The position numbers and the translations under genes are program-made. A DNA stretch of 64,000 nt from Novosphingobium taihuense. Lineage in GTDB: Bacteria > Pseudomonadota > Alphaproteobacteria > Sphingomonadales > Sphingomonadaceae. Under the pieces are notes generated by a model. The model was not told the DNA's origin, made no database searches, and saw only the letters and a program-made list of their open reading frames with translations. This document shows positions 47,927-59,902 of this stretch, piece after piece (within the stretch, counting starts at the first letter, position 1; the number at the start of each line of letters is the position of its first letter). The stretch spans positions 124,001 to 188,000 of the forward strand of contig NZ_VLKJ01000001.1 in assembly GCF_007830315.1 (NCBI RefSeq), given 5' to 3'.

Positions 47927-48641
47927 GGGAACCCACCATTTCTATGTCGCCCGCGTGGATGGCACGGACTGCGCCATCCGCCAAGCGCAGAAGGGCCACA
48001 CCATTCTCGTCGATTCCGCCGAATGCGCCGATGATCGTGCCCTGCTCGCTATCCTTGACCGACACAAGCGTCCCTGTGGGCAAGGCGCGCGCGATCCATT
48101 GCTGGCGCAGCAGTGGCCATTCGCCGAAATGCCACCGGTCCACAGCATCGCGAAACCGCGCAGCAAGATCAGCCGCAAAAGCATCGCGCGACACAGGATG
48201 ACCCAAAACCGACAGCGATGCCGTAACGCGATCCCGAACTTCGGGTGCCTGTGCCAGATTGACCCCGATGCCGACGACAACCGCATCGCCATGCCGCTCC
48301 AGCAGAATACCCGCCAGCTTGGCTTCACCCACAAGCACGTCGTTCGGCCATTTCAGCCGCAGATCAGACAGCCCCGGCGCAATCCCCCTGACCGTCTCGT
48401 GGACGGCAACACCAGCAACCAGCGCCAGCGTCTGTGGGAGCGGATCGGAGGCGCGCAATTGCACGGCGGTCGATCCCATGAAATTGCCGTAACCGTCAGA
48501 CCAGACCCGCCCCGCACGACCGCGCCCGGCGGTCTGCCGGTCTGCCACCAGCCAGTCACCCTCGCGCAGGGCCTCTCCCCCGCCAAGGCGCGCCAGCAGC
48601 GCGCCATTGGTCGAGGAGATTTCGGCAACCGTTTGGATCAA
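47910..48641 (-). CDS. birA: biotin--[acetyl-CoA-carboxylase] ligase (BPL)
   Basis: A 243-residue biotin protein ligase lacking the N-terminal DNA-binding domain of E. coli BirA, so it is not expected to repress bio genes. The biotin/AMP site is [16 protein letters not shown] with LKWPNDVLV and KLAGILLER; the C-terminal cap domain follows. The start is TTG 48641, four bases after the nuoN stop; no ATG or GTG is available, and the frame upstream to 48773 is inside nuoN. Confidence 0.92.
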   Translation of the reverse strand: MIQTVAEISSTNGALLARLGGGEALREGDWLVADRQTAGRGRAGRVWSDGYGNFMGSTAVQLRASDPLPQTLALVAGVAVHETVRGIAPGLSDLRLKWPNDVLVGEAKLAGILLERHGDAVVVGIGVNLAQAPEVRDRVTASLSVLGHPVSRDAFAADLAARFRDAVDRWHFGEWPLLRQQWIARALPTGTLVSVKDSEQGTIIGAFGGIDENGVALLRLADGAVRAIHAGDIEMVGSHASGG

Positions 48642-48645
48642 GTGC

Positions 48646-50109
48646 TCAGCCGACCGGGAACAACGCAGCAGTGGCGTAATCGGCCAGCGTGCCGAGACAC
48701 TTGGTGCCAAGGTAGCCAAGCGGCGAGATCGCCAGCGTCGACAGGACGAGCAGCACGGTGTGCGAGGTTTCACCCGCGCCCTTCACCTTGTCCACCGCCT
48801 CGTCGAAGTACATGACCTTGACGACCTTGAGGTAGTAGAATGCGCCGATCACCGAGGCAGCGATACCAATGGCCGCCAGCACGATCATGTCGGCCTGCAC
48901 CGCTGCCTGGAACACCACGAACTTGCCCCAGAACCCGAACAGTGGCGGGATGCCGGCAAGGCTGAACATCACCGACGCCAGCGCCAGTGCAATCCACGGT
49001 CGCGTCTTCGAAAGACCAGCAAGGTCCGAAATCGCCTCGACCTGCTCGCCGTTTTCGTCGCGAAGGAGCAGCACGGCGACAAAACCTGCCACCGACATCG
49101 CAACGTAGATCGCGAGATACACGAGCATCGCCGACGCGCCTGCACGGGTCGCCGTGGCAAGGCCGATAAGGATGAAGCCGACGTTGTTGATCGACGAATA
49201 GGCCATCAGGCGCTTGATGTTGTTCTGGCCGATCGCACCCAGCGCACCGATCACGATGGAGAGCAGCGATGCGAAGATCACCACCTGCTGCCATGCGTGC
49301 GGCTGGCTGCCAAACGCCTCGAAGCTGACGCGCATCAGCAAGCCGAGCGCAGAGACCTTCGAAGCCGTGGCGAAGAACGTCGTCACCGGTGTCGGCGCGC
49401 CTTCATAGACGTCGGGCGTCCACATGTGGAACGGCGCGGCGCTGATCTTGAACGCAAGGCCCGCCAGCATGAAGATCACGCCGAACGTCGCACCGGTCGA
49501 AAGACCGCCCGCCAGCGCAGAGTTGATCCCGGCATAGCTGGTCGTGCCAGTGAAGCCGTAGGTCAGGCTCATGCCGAACAACAGGATGCCCGAAGCGAGC
49601 GAACCCAGCACGAAGTACTTCAGGCCCGATTCTGCCGAACGCTCGTCCGTGCGCAGCATCGATGCCATCACGTAGGAGGCAAGGCTGCTCATCTCAAGGC
49701 CGACGTAGAGCGCCAGCAGGTCTCCGGCCGAGACCATCATGCCCATACCGAGCGAGGCGAACAGCACCAGCAGCGGAAACTCCGCGCGCATCGCCCGCAC
49801 CTTGTCGAAGAACGACTGCGAAACGATCAGCGTTACACCCGCCGAAGCGTAGATAAGCAGCTTGGCAAAGGCGGCAAAGGCATCGGCGCGATGCTGGCCA
49901 CCGAAGGCCGAGACATCAGCCCCCATCAGCTGACCCCAAAGCGTGGGCGCCGTAAGGAAAGCGCAAGCGGTAAGCACGCCGACCGAGGCAATCGAGATCA
50001 GTCGCGATGCCTTGTCGCCGCCCCAGGCGGCAACGAGCAACAGGACCAGACCCGAGATCGAGATCAGGATTTCAGGCGCGGTAAGCGCCAGCGAACGGGC
50101 GAAGTCCAT
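48646..50109 (-). CDS. nuoN: NADH-quinone oxidoreductase subunit N
   Basis: A 487-residue antiporter-like membrane subunit of complex I that carries protons. About 14 membrane segments; the key lysine helices include GLEMSSLASYVMAS and GLAFKISAAPFHMWTPDVYEGAPTP (given by its ends), and NNIKRLMAYSSINNVGFILIGL is the broken-helix region. Its ATG shares a base with the nuoM stop. It is the last nuo gene and leads into birA. Confidence 0.97.
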   Translation of the reverse strand: MDFARSLALTAPEILISISGLVLLLVAAWGGDKASRLISIASVGVLTACAFLTAPTLWGQLMGADVSAFGGQHRADAFAAFAKLLIYASAGVTLIVSQSFFDKVRAMRAEFPLLVLFASLGMGMMVSAGDLLALYVGLEMSSLASYVMASMLRTDERSAESGLKYFVLGSLASGILLFGMSLTYGFTGTTSYAGINSALAGGLSTGATFGVIFMLAGLAFKISAAPFHMWTPDVYEGAPTPVTTFFATASKVSALGLLMRVSFEAFGSQPHAWQQVVIFASLLSIVIGALGAIGQNNIKRLMAYSSINNVGFILIGLATATRAGASAMLVYLAIYVAMSVAGFVAVLLLRDENGEQVEAISDLAGLSKTRPWIALALASVMFSLAGIPPLFGFWGKFVVFQAAVQADMIVLAAIGIAASVIGAFYYLKVVKVMYFDEAVDKVKGAGETSHTVLLVLSTLAISPLGYLGTKCLGTLADYATAALFPVG

Positions 50110-51650
50110 CAGTGTGCCTCCCCGTGCGCGGCAGAGTGTTCAGAATGGGCAGCAGCCATTGGCTTTCCAGCAGTAGGTTGGGCATCGCCCTTGGGCTTGG
50201 CCTGCGCCAGGCGCGCATCGAGCGCGGCAATGTCCTTGCGCATCGGCGCAATGAAGCTCTCGGGGTAAACGCCCATCCACAGCACCACCGCAGCCAGCGG
50301 CACCATCATCGCCCACTCCCGCTTGTCGAGATCGAGCATCGCGGCGGCATCGGCATTCTTTTGCTCGCCATAGGCAATGCGGCGATAGAGGTAGAGCATG
50401 TAGGCCGCACCAAGGATGATGCCCGTGGTGCAGATCAGCGCCACCCAACTCGAGATCTGGTAAACCCCGATCAGCGACAGGAACTCGCCCACGAACCCGC
50501 TCGTCCCCGGAAGGCCGATCGACGCCATCGTGAACAGCAGCAGGAACACCGCGTAATAGGGCATGTTGATCGAAAGGCCGCCATACCGTGCGATTTCACG
50601 CGTATGCAGGCGGTCGTAGATCACGCCGACGCTGAGGAACAATGCGCCCGCCACCAGACCATGGCTCAGCATGATCAGCATCGAGCCTTCGAGGCCCTGA
50701 CGGTTGAACGCGAACAGGCCGATCGTCACGATCGCCATGTGCGCGACCGACGAATAGGCAATCAGCTTCTTCATGTCGTGCTGCACCAGCGCAATCAGCG
50801 AAGTGATCACCACTGCAGCCATCGACATACCAAAGATCAGCGGCGCAAACTGGGCCGAGGCTTCCGGGAACATCGGAAGCGAGAAGCGGATGAAGCCGTA
50901 GCCTCCCATCTTCAGCAGCACGCCTGCCAGGATCACCGAACCGCCAGTCGGCGCCTGAACGTGCGCGTCGGGCAGCCAGGTGTGGACCGGCCACATCGGC
51001 ATCTTCACCGCGAAGCTCGCGAAGAAGGCCAGCCACAGCCAGGTCTGCGCCTGAACCGGGAAGTTGTAGGCCATCAGCGTCGGGATGTCGGTCGTGCCCG
51101 CCTCGTTCACCATCCAGAACATTGCGATAAGCATCAGCACCGAGCCGAGCAGCGTGTAGAGGAAGAACTTGTAGCTGGCGTAGATGCGTTCAGCACCGCC
51201 CCACACGCCGATGATCAGGTACATCGGGATCAGGCCGGCTTCGAACATGATGTAGAACAGGAACAGGTCCTGCGCTGCGAAGACGCCGATCATCAGCGTC
51301 TCCATCAGGAGGAACGCCGCGTAATATTCGCCTTGGCGCTTGTCGATCGAGGTCCAGCTGGCACCGATGCAGATCGGCATCAGGAACACCGTCAGCGCAA
51401 TCAGCAGCAGCGCAATGCCATCGATGCCGAGCTTCCACGAGAAGCCCGAGAACACCGCAGCACTTTCCGTGAACTGCCACTGCGCGCCGCCGATGTCGAA
51501 ATTCGCCCAGAGGATCACCCCCAGCACGAAGTCGATCAGCGTAGCGACGAGCGCAACGGAGCGCGCCTGTTCGCGCGGCACGACAAGGCAGGCCACTGCC
51601 GCAACCAGCGGCACCAGCAGCATCAGCGAGAGGATCGGAAAACCGGTCAT
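50109..51650 (-). CDS. nuoM: NADH-quinone oxidoreductase subunit M
   Basis: A 513-residue antiporter-like proton-translocating subunit. It has [21 protein letters not shown] with the essential Glu, [36 protein letters not shown] (given by its ends) and [16 protein letters not shown]. The C-terminal tail (after residue about 465) is Ala/Lys-rich and hydrophilic and ends with a His-rich stretch ([11 protein letters not shown]), longer than in E. coli. It overlaps nuoN by one base and nuoL by four. Confidence 0.96.
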   Translation of the reverse strand: MTGFPILSLMLLVPLVAAVACLVVPREQARSVALVATLIDFVLGVILWANFDIGGAQWQFTESAAVFSGFSWKLGIDGIALLLIALTVFLMPICIGASWTSIDKRQGEYYAAFLLMETLMIGVFAAQDLFLFYIMFEAGLIPMYLIIGVWGGAERIYASYKFFLYTLLGSVLMLIAMFWMVNEAGTTDIPTLMAYNFPVQAQTWLWLAFFASFAVKMPMWPVHTWLPDAHVQAPTGGSVILAGVLLKMGGYGFIRFSLPMFPEASAQFAPLIFGMSMAAVVITSLIALVQHDMKKLIAYSSVAHMAIVTIGLFAFNRQGLEGSMLIMLSHGLVAGALFLSVGVIYDRLHTREIARYGGLSINMPYYAVFLLLFTMASIGLPGTSGFVGEFLSLIGVYQISSWVALICTTGIILGAAYMLYLYRRIAYGEQKNADAAAMLDLDKREWAMMVPLAAVVLWMGVYPESFIAPMRKDIAALDARLAQAKPKGDAQPTAGKPMAAAHSEHSAAHGEAH

Positions 51651-53695
51651 TGTGCGATCACCCAGCTGATCGCGCCGACAAGGCCGACGAGCATGACCAG
51701 CGCATAGCTATAGAGATACCCCGACTGGAGCTTGGCGGCGGCGCGGCTGCCCTGGGCCACGACCCATGCGGCACCGTTCGGTCCGAACCGGTCGATCACG
51801 CCCTGGTCGACAACCTTCCAGAACACGCGGCCCAGCCACATCGCGGGGACGACGAAGACATTGTGGTAGAGTTCGTCGAAGTACCACTTGTTAAGCAGGA
51901 ACTTGTAGAGGAACCCGAACTGGTCGACGAACGCCGCCGGGAACTTCGTGTTCTTGATGTAAGCATACCAAGCAATCAGCAGGCCAGTAGCCATGACCGC
52001 GAACGGCGCCCACTTCACCCAGGTCGGCACGCCGTGCATCGCGTGGAGCGTATGCTCGGCAAAGACCAGAGAACCCTTCCAGAACTCGCCCGTGCCTTCG
52101 CTGATGAAGGCGTGGTGAAACACGTACCCCGCGAAGATCGCACCCAGCGACAGCACACCCAACGGAACCAGCATGTTCAGCGGGCTTTCGTGCGGGTGAT
52201 AGCCCGCCGTGCCGTCGCTGTGCTCGTCATGATGATCGGCGTGCGCATGATCGTCGTGACCATGGGCATGATCGTCATGGCCGTGCGCATCGTGAACCGC
52301 GTGCTGGATATGCTCCGACTGTTCCCAGCGTGGCTTGCCGAAGAAGGTCAGGAACACCAGACGCCACGAATAGAAGCTGGTCAGCAGCGCCGCGAAGATG
52401 CCGAGGAAGAAGGCGAAGTGGCCAAGTTCAGTGCCCTTGCCATAGGCCGCCTCAAGGATCGCATCCTTCGAGTAGAACCCGGCGAAGCCGAACACGTCGA
52501 CGATGCCGACGCCGGTGATCGCCAGCGTGCCCATCATCATCGCCCAGTAGGTCAGCGGAATGCTCTTACGCAGGCCGCCGTAGTACCGCATGTCCTGCTC
52601 GTGGTGCATCGCATGGATCACCGATCCGGCACCAAGGAACAGCAGCGCCTTGAAGAAGGCGTGCGTGAACAGGTGGAACATCGCCGCGCCATAGGCCGAG
52701 ACGCCCGCCGCGAAGAACATGTAGCCCAGCTGCGAACAGGTCGAATAGGCGATCACGCGCTTGATGTCGGTCTGCGTCGTGCCGACGGTTGCCGCGAAGA
52801 TGCAGGTCATCGCCCCGATGAAGGTCACGAACGACAGCGCCGTCGGGCTGACTTCGAACATCGGCGAAAGACGGCAGACCATGAACACGCCCGCGGTCAC
52901 CATCGTCGCCGCGTGGATCAGCGCCGACACCGGGGTCGGGCCTTCCATCGCGTCAGGCAACCAGGTGTGCAGCCCGAGCTGCGCCGACTTGCCCATCGCG
53001 CCGATGAACAGCAGCAGGCACAGCACGGTCATCGTGTCAAAGCGGTAACCAAGGAACCCGATGGTCGATCCGGCCATGCCGGGCGCGGCTTCTAGGATCG
53101 CCGGGATCGACACGGTGCCGAACACCAGGAACGTCCCGAAGATGCCCATCATGAAGCCAAGGTCGCCCACGCGGTTGACCACGAAGGCCTTCATCGCGGC
53201 AGCATTGGCCGAGGGCTTGCGGAACCAGAAGCCGATCAGCAGGTACGAGGCAAGGCCCACGCCTTCCCAGCCGAAGAACATCTGCACGAGGTTATCCGCC
53301 GTCACCAGCATCAGCATGGCAAAGGTAAACAGCGAGAGGTACGCGAAAAAGCGCGGCTGATCCGGCTCCTCGCTCATGTACCCCCACGAGTACAGGTGAA
53401 CCAGCGCCGAGACGCTGGTGATCACCACCAGCATCACCGCGGTCAGCGTGTCGACCCGCAGCGCCCACGAGAAGTCGAGGTCACCCGACGAAACCCAGTG
53501 CAGCACCGGCGTCACGCTCGCCTCGGCAGTGCCGCCAAGGAACGAGAGGAAGATCGGCCAGGACAGCGCGCAGGAGATAAACAGCGCGCCGGTGGTCACG
53601 ACCTTGGACGGAACCGCGCCCAGCTTCTTGTTGCCGAGGCCTGCGATGATCGCTGCCAGAAGCGGCAGGAATACGATGATCAGGATGGAAGACAT
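51647..53695 (-). CDS. nuoL: NADH-quinone oxidoreductase subunit L
   Basis: A 682-residue antiporter-like subunit with the long lateral helix near the C-terminus. Seen are [56 protein letters not shown] (given by its ends) and [19 protein letters not shown] His/Asp-rich loop ([20 protein letters not shown], near residues 472-492) could bind metal and is an added feature of this lineage. ATG 53695 follows nuoK's stop by four bases. Confidence 0.97.
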   Translation of the reverse strand: MSSILIIVFLPLLAAIIAGLGNKKLGAVPSKVVTTGALFISCALSWPIFLSFLGGTAEASVTPVLHWVSSGDLDFSWALRVDTLTAVMLVVITSVSALVHLYSWGYMSEEPDQPRFFAYLSLFTFAMLMLVTADNLVQMFFGWEGVGLASYLLIGFWFRKPSANAAAMKAFVVNRVGDLGFMMGIFGTFLVFGTVSIPAILEAAPGMAGSTIGFLGYRFDTMTVLCLLLFIGAMGKSAQLGLHTWLPDAMEGPTPVSALIHAATMVTAGVFMVCRLSPMFEVSPTALSFVTFIGAMTCIFAATVGTTQTDIKRVIAYSTCSQLGYMFFAAGVSAYGAAMFHLFTHAFFKALLFLGAGSVIHAMHHEQDMRYYGGLRKSIPLTYWAMMMGTLAITGVGIVDVFGFAGFYSKDAILEAAYGKGTELGHFAFFLGIFAALLTSFYSWRLVFLTFFGKPRWEQSEHIQHAVHDAHGHDDHAHGHDDHAHADHHDEHSDGTAGYHPHESPLNMLVPLGVLSLGAIFAGYVFHHAFISEGTGEFWKGSLVFAEHTLHAMHGVPTWVKWAPFAVMATGLLIAWYAYIKNTKFPAAFVDQFGFLYKFLLNKWYFDELYHNVFVVPAMWLGRVFWKVVDQGVIDRFGPNGAAWVVAQGSRAAAKLQSGYLYSYALVMLVGLVGAISWVIAQ

Positions 53696-53699
53696 CGGT

Positions 53700-54005
53700 T
53701 CAGCCCTTCATCCGGTTGACATCGTCGACGGCAATCGTGCCGCGGCCACGGAAATAGATGACGAGGATCGCAAGCCCGATCGCGGCCTCGCCCGCAGCCA
53801 CCGTCAGCACGAACATGGCGAAGACCTGGCCGACAAGATCGTGCAGGAACGCGCTGAACGCGACGAGGTTGAGGTTCACCGAAAGCAGGATCAGTTCGAT
53901 CGCCATCAGGATGATGATCACGTTCTTCCGGTTGAGGAAGATGCCAAGCACGCCGAGCACGAACAGGATCGAGCTGACGACGAGGTAGTGTTCGATGCCG
54001 ATCAT
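53700..54005 (-). CDS. nuoK: NADH-quinone oxidoreductase subunit K
   Basis: A 101-residue membrane subunit with three membrane segments. [49 protein letters not shown] (given by its ends) includes the conserved Glu in IELIL used in proton transfer, followed by [15 protein letters not shown] with the second Glu. Its ATG shares one base with the nuoJ stop. Confidence 0.97.
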   Translation of the reverse strand: MIGIEHYLVVSSILFVLGVLGIFLNRKNVIIILMAIELILLSVNLNLVAFSAFLHDLVGQVFAMFVLTVAAGEAAIGLAILVIYFRGRGTIAVDDVNRMKG

Positions 54006-54622
54006 CAGATCTGGACCCCCTTGCCCACTTCCGGCTGGAGATTGATTGTCGCCTCTTCCGGACGACGCGCATTCTGCTTCGAGACGTTCTGGCCGCGCGT
54101 GTCAGTGCGCTGGCGATGCGTCAGCACGATCGCGCCGATCATCGCAACCAGCAGGACGATGCCCGCCGCTTCGAACAGGAACAGGTAGCGGCTGTAAAGC
54201 AGTGCGCCGATGGCCTGAATGTTCGACATGTCAGCGGCTTGCGCAGCCGAGCCATCGGCCTTGCCCAGCGCCACAGAACCGGCACCGCGCACGATCAGGC
54301 CGACGAACAGCTCGACGAACAGCACGACTGCCAGCGCCAGCCCGAGCGGGAAGTTCTTCACGAACCCGGCGCGCAGTTCGGCAAAGTCGATGTCAAGCAT
54401 CATGACCACGAACAGGAACAGCACCGCAACCGCGCCGACATAGACGATGACCAGCAGCATCGCGATGAACTCGGCACCCACCAGCACCATCAGGCCGGCA
54501 GCGTTGAAGAACGCGAGGATCAACCAGAGCACCGAATGCACCGGATTGCGCGCAAGGATCGTCACCGCACCGCTGAAGATGCAGAGCGTGGCGAAGAGAT
54601 AGAAGGCGAATACCTGAATCAT
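54005..54622 (-). CDS. nuoJ: NADH-quinone oxidoreductase subunit J
   Basis: A 205-residue membrane subunit with five membrane segments. [38 protein letters not shown] and the helix-3 region [23 protein letters not shown] (both given by their ends) are the hallmarks, the latter being the segment with the conserved pi-bulge. The C-terminal 30 residues are hydrophilic. It starts 12 bases after the nuoI stop. Confidence 0.96.
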   Translation of the reverse strand: MIQVFAFYLFATLCIFSGAVTILARNPVHSVLWLILAFFNAAGLMVLVGAEFIAMLLVIVYVGAVAVLFLFVVMMLDIDFAELRAGFVKNFPLGLALAVVLFVELFVGLIVRGAGSVALGKADGSAAQAADMSNIQAIGALLYSRYLFLFEAAGIVLLVAMIGAIVLTHRQRTDTRGQNVSKQNARRPEEATINLQPEVGKGVQI

Positions 54623-54634
54623 TGGCGCGGCCCC

Positions 54635-55120
54635 CTAGCGATACGGCGCATCGGCTTCAAGGTTCGCGGCAATCGCCCGCTCCCACTTGTCCCCGTTCGC
54701 GAGCAGCTTGGCCTTGTCGTAAAGCAGCTCCTCGCGCGTTTCGGTCGCGTATTCGAAGTTCGGCCCTTCGACGATGGCATCGACCGGGCAGGCTTCCTGG
54801 CAGAAGCCGCAGAAGATGCACTTGGTCATGTCGATGTCGTAGCGCGTGGTGCGGCGGCTGCCGTCCTCACGAGGTTCGGCCTCGATCGTGATCGCCTGTG
54901 CCGGACACACCGCCTCGCACAGCTTGCACGCGATGCAGCGCTCTTCGCCGTTGGGATAACGGCGCAGCGCATGTTCACCACGGAAGCGCGGCGAAAGCGG
55001 GTTCTTCTCGAACGGGTAGTTGATCGTCGCCTTGGGCTTGAAGAGATACTTCAAGGTCAGCCAGTGCGCCTTCACGAACTCCCAAAGGGTGAAGCTCTTG
55101 ATGAGTTGGGCGGCGGTCAC
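54635..55120 (-). CDS. nuoI: NADH-quinone oxidoreductase subunit I (two 4Fe-4S clusters)
   Basis: A 161-residue ferredoxin-type subunit carrying clusters N6a and N6b: [12 protein letters not shown] near residues 62-73 and [12 protein letters not shown] near residues 101-112. The N-terminal amphipathic part [19 protein letters not shown] anchors it on the membrane arm. GTG 55120 overlaps the stop of an unrelated upstream gene in a GTGA junction. Confidence 0.97.
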   Translation of the reverse strand: MTAAQLIKSFTLWEFVKAHWLTLKYLFKPKATINYPFEKNPLSPRFRGEHALRRYPNGEERCIACKLCEAVCPAQAITIEAEPREDGSRRTTRYDIDMTKCIFCGFCQEACPVDAIVEGPNFEYATETREELLYDKAKLLANGDKWERAIAANLEADAPYR

Positions 55121-55557
55121 CGAGACATCTCCTCACTCGAAAACTTGACGTCGCAAAGACCCACAAATTCAGTTGGACGACCGAAATCCGTCTCCCAAGT
55201 CATAACGATGGTGCCAGTTTCAGAGACAGTCGAAGTGAACACGCCTGATATTCTCACCTTCGTGTCAGAATCGAAGGACGAAAAGCGCATCTCGCCAATC
55301 TTTGGGGTGACTGAATATTCGCCCGTCAGGCGGTACTCAGATGGTGCGTCTAACAGTAGCTTCGCTTCTGCCGGCTTTCCGTTCACCTTTGTCCAGCCGA
55401 CTATTCTGCCAGTCATCGTAAACATGGGCTGGAGCCCATATAAAGGGCGAGCGTGCATTTCACATTTGAATGCCCCACTTTTAGGGGCTGGCGGTTCAGG
55501 CGGGACCTGAAGGAGAGGCCCCGCTAGAAGCATCGAAATTGCGACCAACACCGTCAT
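55117..55557 (-). CDS. secreted hypothetical protein embedded between nuoH and nuoI
   Basis: A 146-residue protein with a short signal peptide ([17 protein letters not shown]), so it is probably periplasmic. The mature part is beta-rich ([51 protein letters not shown], given by their ends). No family is recognised. It overlaps nuoH by ATGA (55554-55557) and nuoI by GTGA (55117-55120), so it is translated within the operon. Its base composition is visibly lower in GC than the nuo genes, with AAA, CAA and ATT codons frequent. It may be a late acquisition fitted into the operon. Confidence 0.78.
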   Translation of the reverse strand: MTVLVAISMLLAGPLLQVPPEPPAPKSGAFKCEMHARPLYGLQPMFTMTGRIVGWTKVNGKPAEAKLLLDAPSEYRLTGEYSVTPKIGEMRFSSFDSDTKVRISGVFTSTVSETGTIVMTWETDFGRPTEFVGLCDVKFSSEEMSR

Positions 55558-56597
55558 GCGAAATGCCCCGTCGCCATGAGGTAGCCGCTGACGAGGAACA
55601 CGAACAGCAGCGATACGGGCAGGAAGATCTTCCAGCCCAGGCGCATCAGCTGGTCATAGCGATAGCGCGGGACGGTCGCCTTCACCCAGCTGAAGATGAA
55701 GAAGAAGAACAGGATCTTGAGCAGCAGCCACACGAAGCCCGGCACGAGGTAGAGCACCGGAATGTCGAGCGGCGGCAGGTATCCGCCCCAGAACAGCACG
55801 GCGTTCAGCGCGCACATCAGCAGCACGTTGGCATATTCGCCGAGCCAGTAGAGCGCGAAGGCCATCGACGAGTATTCGGTCTGATACCCCGCAACCAGCT
55901 CCGATTCCGCCTCGGTAAGGTCGAACGGCGCGCGTGCGGTTTCGGCCATGCCCGAGATCAGGAACATCACCCACATCGGGAACAGCAGCGGGTTCGCGAC
56001 GAAGCCGTTGATGATCCACACGTGGCTCTGCTGCGCCTTGACGATGTCGTTCAGGTTGAACGTCCCCGCCCACAGCACCACGCAGATCAGGATGAAGCCG
56101 ATCGAGACTTCATAGGAGATCATCTGCGCCGAGGCGCGCATCGCCGAGAAGAACGGGTACTTCGAGTTGGACGACCAGCCCGCGATCACCACGCCGTAAA
56201 CGCCGAGCGACGAGATCGCCAGAACATAGAGCAGGCCGACGTTGATATTGGCCAGCACCGCGCCCGAATTGAACGGGATCACCGCCCAGGCCATCAGCGC
56301 GACGGTGAAGGTGATGATCGGCGCGATCAGGAACAGGCCCTTGTTCGCGGCCGAAGGAATGATGGTTTCCTGCAGGAACACCTTCAGACCGTCGGCGAAC
56401 GACTGCAGCAGGCCCAGCGGCCCGACCACGTTCGGCCCCTTGCGCAGCGCCATCGCCGCCCAGATCTTGCGGTCGGCATAGATGATCATGGCAACGCCCA
56501 GCATCAGCGGGAACGCGATCAGCAGGATCCCGCAGATGGTGGCAATGCCCCAGGCCCACTCGTACGAGAGGCCAAGACCCATGAAGAACTCGGTCAT
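55554..56597 (-). CDS. nuoH: NADH-quinone oxidoreductase subunit H
   Basis: A 347-residue membrane subunit forming the quinone channel with eight segments. Typical are [57 protein letters not shown] with the conserved glutamates, and [26 protein letters not shown] (each given by its ends). ATG 56597 overlaps the nuoG stop (ATGA). Confidence 0.97.
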   Translation of the reverse strand: MTEFFMGLGLSYEWAWGIATICGILLIAFPLMLGVAMIIYADRKIWAAMALRKGPNVVGPLGLLQSFADGLKVFLQETIIPSAANKGLFLIAPIITFTVALMAWAVIPFNSGAVLANINVGLLYVLAISSLGVYGVVIAGWSSNSKYPFFSAMRASAQMISYEVSIGFILICVVLWAGTFNLNDIVKAQQSHVWIINGFVANPLLFPMWVMFLISGMAETARAPFDLTEAESELVAGYQTEYSSMAFALYWLGEYANVLLMCALNAVLFWGGYLPPLDIPVLYLVPGFVWLLLKILFFFFIFSWVKATVPRYRYDQLMRLGWKIFLPVSLLFVFLVSGYLMATGHFA

Positions 56598-58603
56598 TCC
56601 GCGGCCTCCGCGAAGCTTTCACCGTGCAGCAGTTCCGCCGAGCAGCGCTGCAGCGTCGGGCTGGAACGAGCAATGGCGTTGGTCAGGTAGCGGTCCTTGA
56701 TCGGATAGCCAGCAATCACGCCTTCAGCCTTCGCACCCGAGGGAGCGGCAGGCAGCGCGCCGTAATCGGCCAGACCTTCGACGCCCAGCGCCGGAACTTC
56801 GGCAACCATCGCCGCACGAAGCTGCTCGAAGCTGTCGAAGCCGACCGAGACGCCGAGCGCATCGGCCATCGCGCGCAGGATCGTCCAGTCCTCGCGGGCA
56901 TCGCCGGGCGCGAACACGGCCTTCTCGGCATACTGCACGCGGCCTTCGGTGTTGACGTAAGTGCCGTCCTTCTCGCTGAACGCGGCGGCGGGCAGGATCA
57001 CGTCGGCAGCATGCGCTGCCTTATCACCATGATGGCCGATGTGGACGATCATGCTGTCGGCAAACTTCGTAAAGTCCACCTCATCCGCACCAAGCGAGAT
57101 GACCATCTTCGGCTTGGCCGCAACCAGATCGCCAATGCCGCCCTTCTGCGCATAGCCCAGCATCAGCCCGCCCATGCGGCTCGAGGCCATGTGGATCACG
57201 TTGAAGCCGTTCCAGCCCTCACGCACGAGGTTGAACTGCTCGGCAAAGGCCAGACCAGCGCCCAGAGCGCCCTTGCCCAGAGCCGCGCCGCCCAGAATGA
57301 TCGCAGGCTTCTGCGCCGCGCCGAAGGCATCGCTGACTTCGGCAGGCAGGTTGCCCAGCACCGCCAGATCGTCACCCAGGAACGTCGCCGGATAGGTCGG
57401 ATCCCACTGCGGGCCGACCACGAAGACCTTCGCGCCCTTCTTCACCGCCTTGCGCAGGCGGGTGTTGAGCAGCGGCGCTTCATCGCGGATCATTGAGCCG
57501 ACGATCAGCACGGCGTCGGCATCCTCGATGCCAGCCAGCGTAGAGTTGAAGTTCACTGCCGCAAGGTTCGACGTGTCATAAGCAAGGCCGGTCTGACGGC
57601 CTTCAAGCAGCGTGGAACCCAAGGCCCCTCCCAGCTTCTTGGCCGCAAACATCGTCTCGCAATCAACCAGATCACCCGCGATCACCGCCACCGACGAACC
57701 CGGATTGATCTTCGCGACAGCCTCGAACGCCTCGGCCCAAGTCGCCGCCACCAGCTTGCCGTCACGGCGCAGCCACGGCTTGTCGAGGCGGCGGCGGGTC
57801 AGCCCGTCAACCATGTAGCGGCCACGGTCGGACAGCCATTCCTCGTTCACGTCATCGTTCACGCGCGGCAGGATGCGCAGCACTTCGCGGCCACGGCTGT
57901 CGAGCCGGATGTTCGAACCCAGCGCGTCCGAAACGTCGATCGACAGCGTCTTCTTCAGCTCCCACGGACGCGCTTCGAACGCATAGGGGCGCGAAGTCAG
58001 CGCGCCGACAGGGCAGAGGTCGATCACGTTGGCGGAAAGCTCGTGCGCCGCAGCCTTTTCCAGATAGGTGGAAATCTGCATCGTCTCGCCGCGATAGAGC
58101 GCGCCGATCTCGTCAACGCCCGCCACTTCCTCGCTGAAGCGCACGCAGCGGGTGCAGTGGATGCAGCGCGTCATCGTCGTCTTGATGAGCGGGCCCATGT
58201 ACTTCTCGGTCACCGCGCGCTTGTTCTCGTGATAGCGCGAGGCACCGCGCCCATAGGCAACCGACTGATCCTGCAGATCGCACTCGCCACCCTGATCGCA
58301 GATCGGGCAGTCGAGCGGGTGGTTGATCAGGAGAAACTCCATCACCCCTTCCCGCGCCTTCTTGACCATCTCGGAATCCGTGCGGATTTCCTGACCTTCG
58401 GTGGCGGGCAGCGCGCACGAAGCCTGCGGCTTGGGCGGCCCCGGCTTCACTTCGACCAGGCACATGCGGCAATTGCCGGCAATGCTCAGCCGTTCGTGAT
58501 AGCAGAAGCGCGGGATTTCCTTGCCGGCCAGCTCGCACGCCTGCAGGACAGTAGCACCTGCCGGAACTTCAAGCTCTACGCCGTCGACTTTGACTTTAGG
58601 CAT
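56594..58603 (-). CDS. nuoG: NADH-quinone oxidoreductase subunit G
   Basis: A 669-residue iron-sulfur subunit. A 2Fe-2S cluster is held by Cys34, Cys45, Cys48 and Cys63; the His-Cys3 4Fe-4S site is [17 protein letters not shown], and another 4Fe-4S site is in [13 protein letters not shown] with LCPVGAL. The C-terminal half is the molybdopterin-oxidoreductase-like domain without cofactor residues. ATG 58603 shares one base with the nuoF stop; the frame above to 58699 lies within nuoF. Confidence 0.97.
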   Translation of the reverse strand: MPKVKVDGVELEVPAGATVLQACELAGKEIPRFCYHERLSIAGNCRMCLVEVKPGPPKPQASCALPATEGQEIRTDSEMVKKAREGVMEFLLINHPLDCPICDQGGECDLQDQSVAYGRGASRYHENKRAVTEKYMGPLIKTTMTRCIHCTRCVRFSEEVAGVDEIGALYRGETMQISTYLEKAAAHELSANVIDLCPVGALTSRPYAFEARPWELKKTLSIDVSDALGSNIRLDSRGREVLRILPRVNDDVNEEWLSDRGRYMVDGLTRRRLDKPWLRRDGKLVAATWAEAFEAVAKINPGSSVAVIAGDLVDCETMFAAKKLGGALGSTLLEGRQTGLAYDTSNLAAVNFNSTLAGIEDADAVLIVGSMIRDEAPLLNTRLRKAVKKGAKVFVVGPQWDPTYPATFLGDDLAVLGNLPAEVSDAFGAAQKPAIILGGAALGKGALGAGLAFAEQFNLVREGWNGFNVIHMASSRMGGLMLGYAQKGGIGDLVAAKPKMVISLGADEVDFTKFADSMIVHIGHHGDKAAHAADVILPAAAFSEKDGTYVNTEGRVQYAEKAVFAPGDAREDWTILRAMADALGVSVGFDSFEQLRAAMVAEVPALGVEGLADYGALPAAPSGAKAEGVIAGYPIKDRYLTNAIARSSPTLQRCSAELLHGESFAEAAE

Positions 58604-59901
58604 TATTCTGCTGCCTCTGACAGTGCTGGCCGAGCGTTCTCGGCGATCCGGCGCTCGATCTCGGGGCGGAAGTGCTTGATAAGCCCTTGGATCGGCCATG
58701 CGGCGGCGTCACCCAGTGCGCAGATGGTGTGGCCTTCGACCTGCTTGGTCACGTTGAACAGCATGTCGATTTCCTCGACGTCTGCATCGCCCGTGCGCAG
58801 GCGTTCCATCACGCGCCACATCCAGCCGGTGCCTTCGCGGCAGGGCGTGCACTGGCCGCAGCTTTCGTGCTTGTAGAAGTACGAAAGGCGACTGATCGCG
58901 CGGACGATGTCGGTTGACTTGTCCATGACGATGACGGCGGCGGTGCCTAGGCCCGAGCCCAGCGCGCGAAGGCCATCGAAGTCCATCGGCGCGTCCCAGA
59001 TTTCGGCCGCCGGAACCAGCGGAACCGACGATCCGCCAGGGATCACGGCCAGCAGGTTGTCCTTGCCGCCACGGATGCCGCCGCAGTGCTTCTCGATCAG
59101 CTCGCTGAACGGGATGCTCATCTCTTCCTCGACCACGCAGGGCCGGTTCACATGGCCGCTGATCTGGAAGAGCTTGGTGCCCTTGTTGTTCTCGCGCCCG
59201 AACGAGGAGAACCACGAAGCCCCGCGACGCAGGATCGTCGGCGCGACCGCGATCGATTCCACGTTGTTGACCGTGGTCGGGCAGCCATAGAGGCCCGCGC
59301 CTGCCGGGAACGGCGGCTTGAGGCGGGGCTGGCCCTTCTTGCCCTCAAGGCTTTCGATCATCGCGGTCTCTTCGCCGCAGATATAGGCGCCCGCACCACG
59401 ATGGACGAAGACGTCGAAATCGTAGCCCGACCCACTCGCGTTCTTGCCGATCAGGCCCGCGTCATAGGCCTCCTGCACGGCGGCGAACAGCGTTTCGGCC
59501 TCGCGGATATATTCGCCGCGAATGTAGATGTAGGCCGCGCGCGCACGCATTGCGTAGCCAGCAATCAGCGCGCCTTCGATCAGCTTGTGCGGATCATGAC
59601 GGATGATTTCGCGGTCCTTGCACGAACCCGGCTCGGATTCGTCGGCGTTGATCACGAGGAAGCTTGGACGGCCATCCTTGCTTTCCTTGGGCATGAACGA
59701 CCACTTCATGCCGGTGGGGAAGCCCGCACCGCCACGGCCGCGCAGGCCCGAGGCCTTGATTTCCTCGATGATCGCGTCCTGCCCGCGCTCCATCAGGGCC
59801 TTGGTATTGTCCCAGTCCCCGCGCGTCCTCGCGGCGGCAAGGTTCCACGGCTGGAAGCCGTAGACGTTGGTGAAGATGCGATCCTTGTCCTGAAGGGCCA
59901 T
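58603..59901 (-). CDS. nuoF: NADH-quinone oxidoreductase subunit F
   Basis: A 432-residue NADH-binding subunit with FMN and a 4Fe-4S cluster. [18 protein letters not shown] is the FMN site, [20 protein letters not shown] the NADH site, and the cluster is bound by [16 protein letters not shown] with a later Cys in [17 protein letters not shown] 59901 is one base after the nuoE stop region; an in-frame extension to 59937 overlaps nuoE and is less likely. Confidence 0.97.
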   Translation of the reverse strand: MALQDKDRIFTNVYGFQPWNLAAARTRGDWDNTKALMERGQDAIIEEIKASGLRGRGGAGFPTGMKWSFMPKESKDGRPSFLVINADESEPGSCKDREIIRHDPHKLIEGALIAGYAMRARAAYIYIRGEYIREAETLFAAVQEAYDAGLIGKNASGSGYDFDVFVHRGAGAYICGEETAMIESLEGKKGQPRLKPPFPAGAGLYGCPTTVNNVESIAVAPTILRRGASWFSSFGRENNKGTKLFQISGHVNRPCVVEEEMSIPFSELIEKHCGGIRGGKDNLLAVIPGGSSVPLVPAAEIWDAPMDFDGLRALGSGLGTAAVIVMDKSTDIVRAISRLSYFYKHESCGQCTPCREGTGWMWRVMERLRTGDADVEEIDMLFNVTKQVEGHTICALGDAAAWPIQGLIKHFRPEIERRIAENARPALSEAAE

Positions 59902-59902
59902 C

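Noticed and set aside
48607..51707. Plus-strand frames of over 500 codons opposite nuoN and nuoM
   Set aside because: Translations are rich in Arg, His, Gln and Asp without motifs, the typical shadow of membrane-protein genes; the minus-strand genes are certain.
52214..52312. Tandem-repeat-like CATGATCGTC/CATGGGC stretch in nuoL
   Set aside because: It encodes the His/Asp-rich loop of NuoL; short imprecise coding repeats, not a CRISPR or satellite array.
51650..55510. Long plus-strand frames opposite nuoL to nuoI and the embedded secreted gene
   Set aside because: Same shadow pattern; the minus-strand nuo genes have overlapping start/stop junctions and family motifs.
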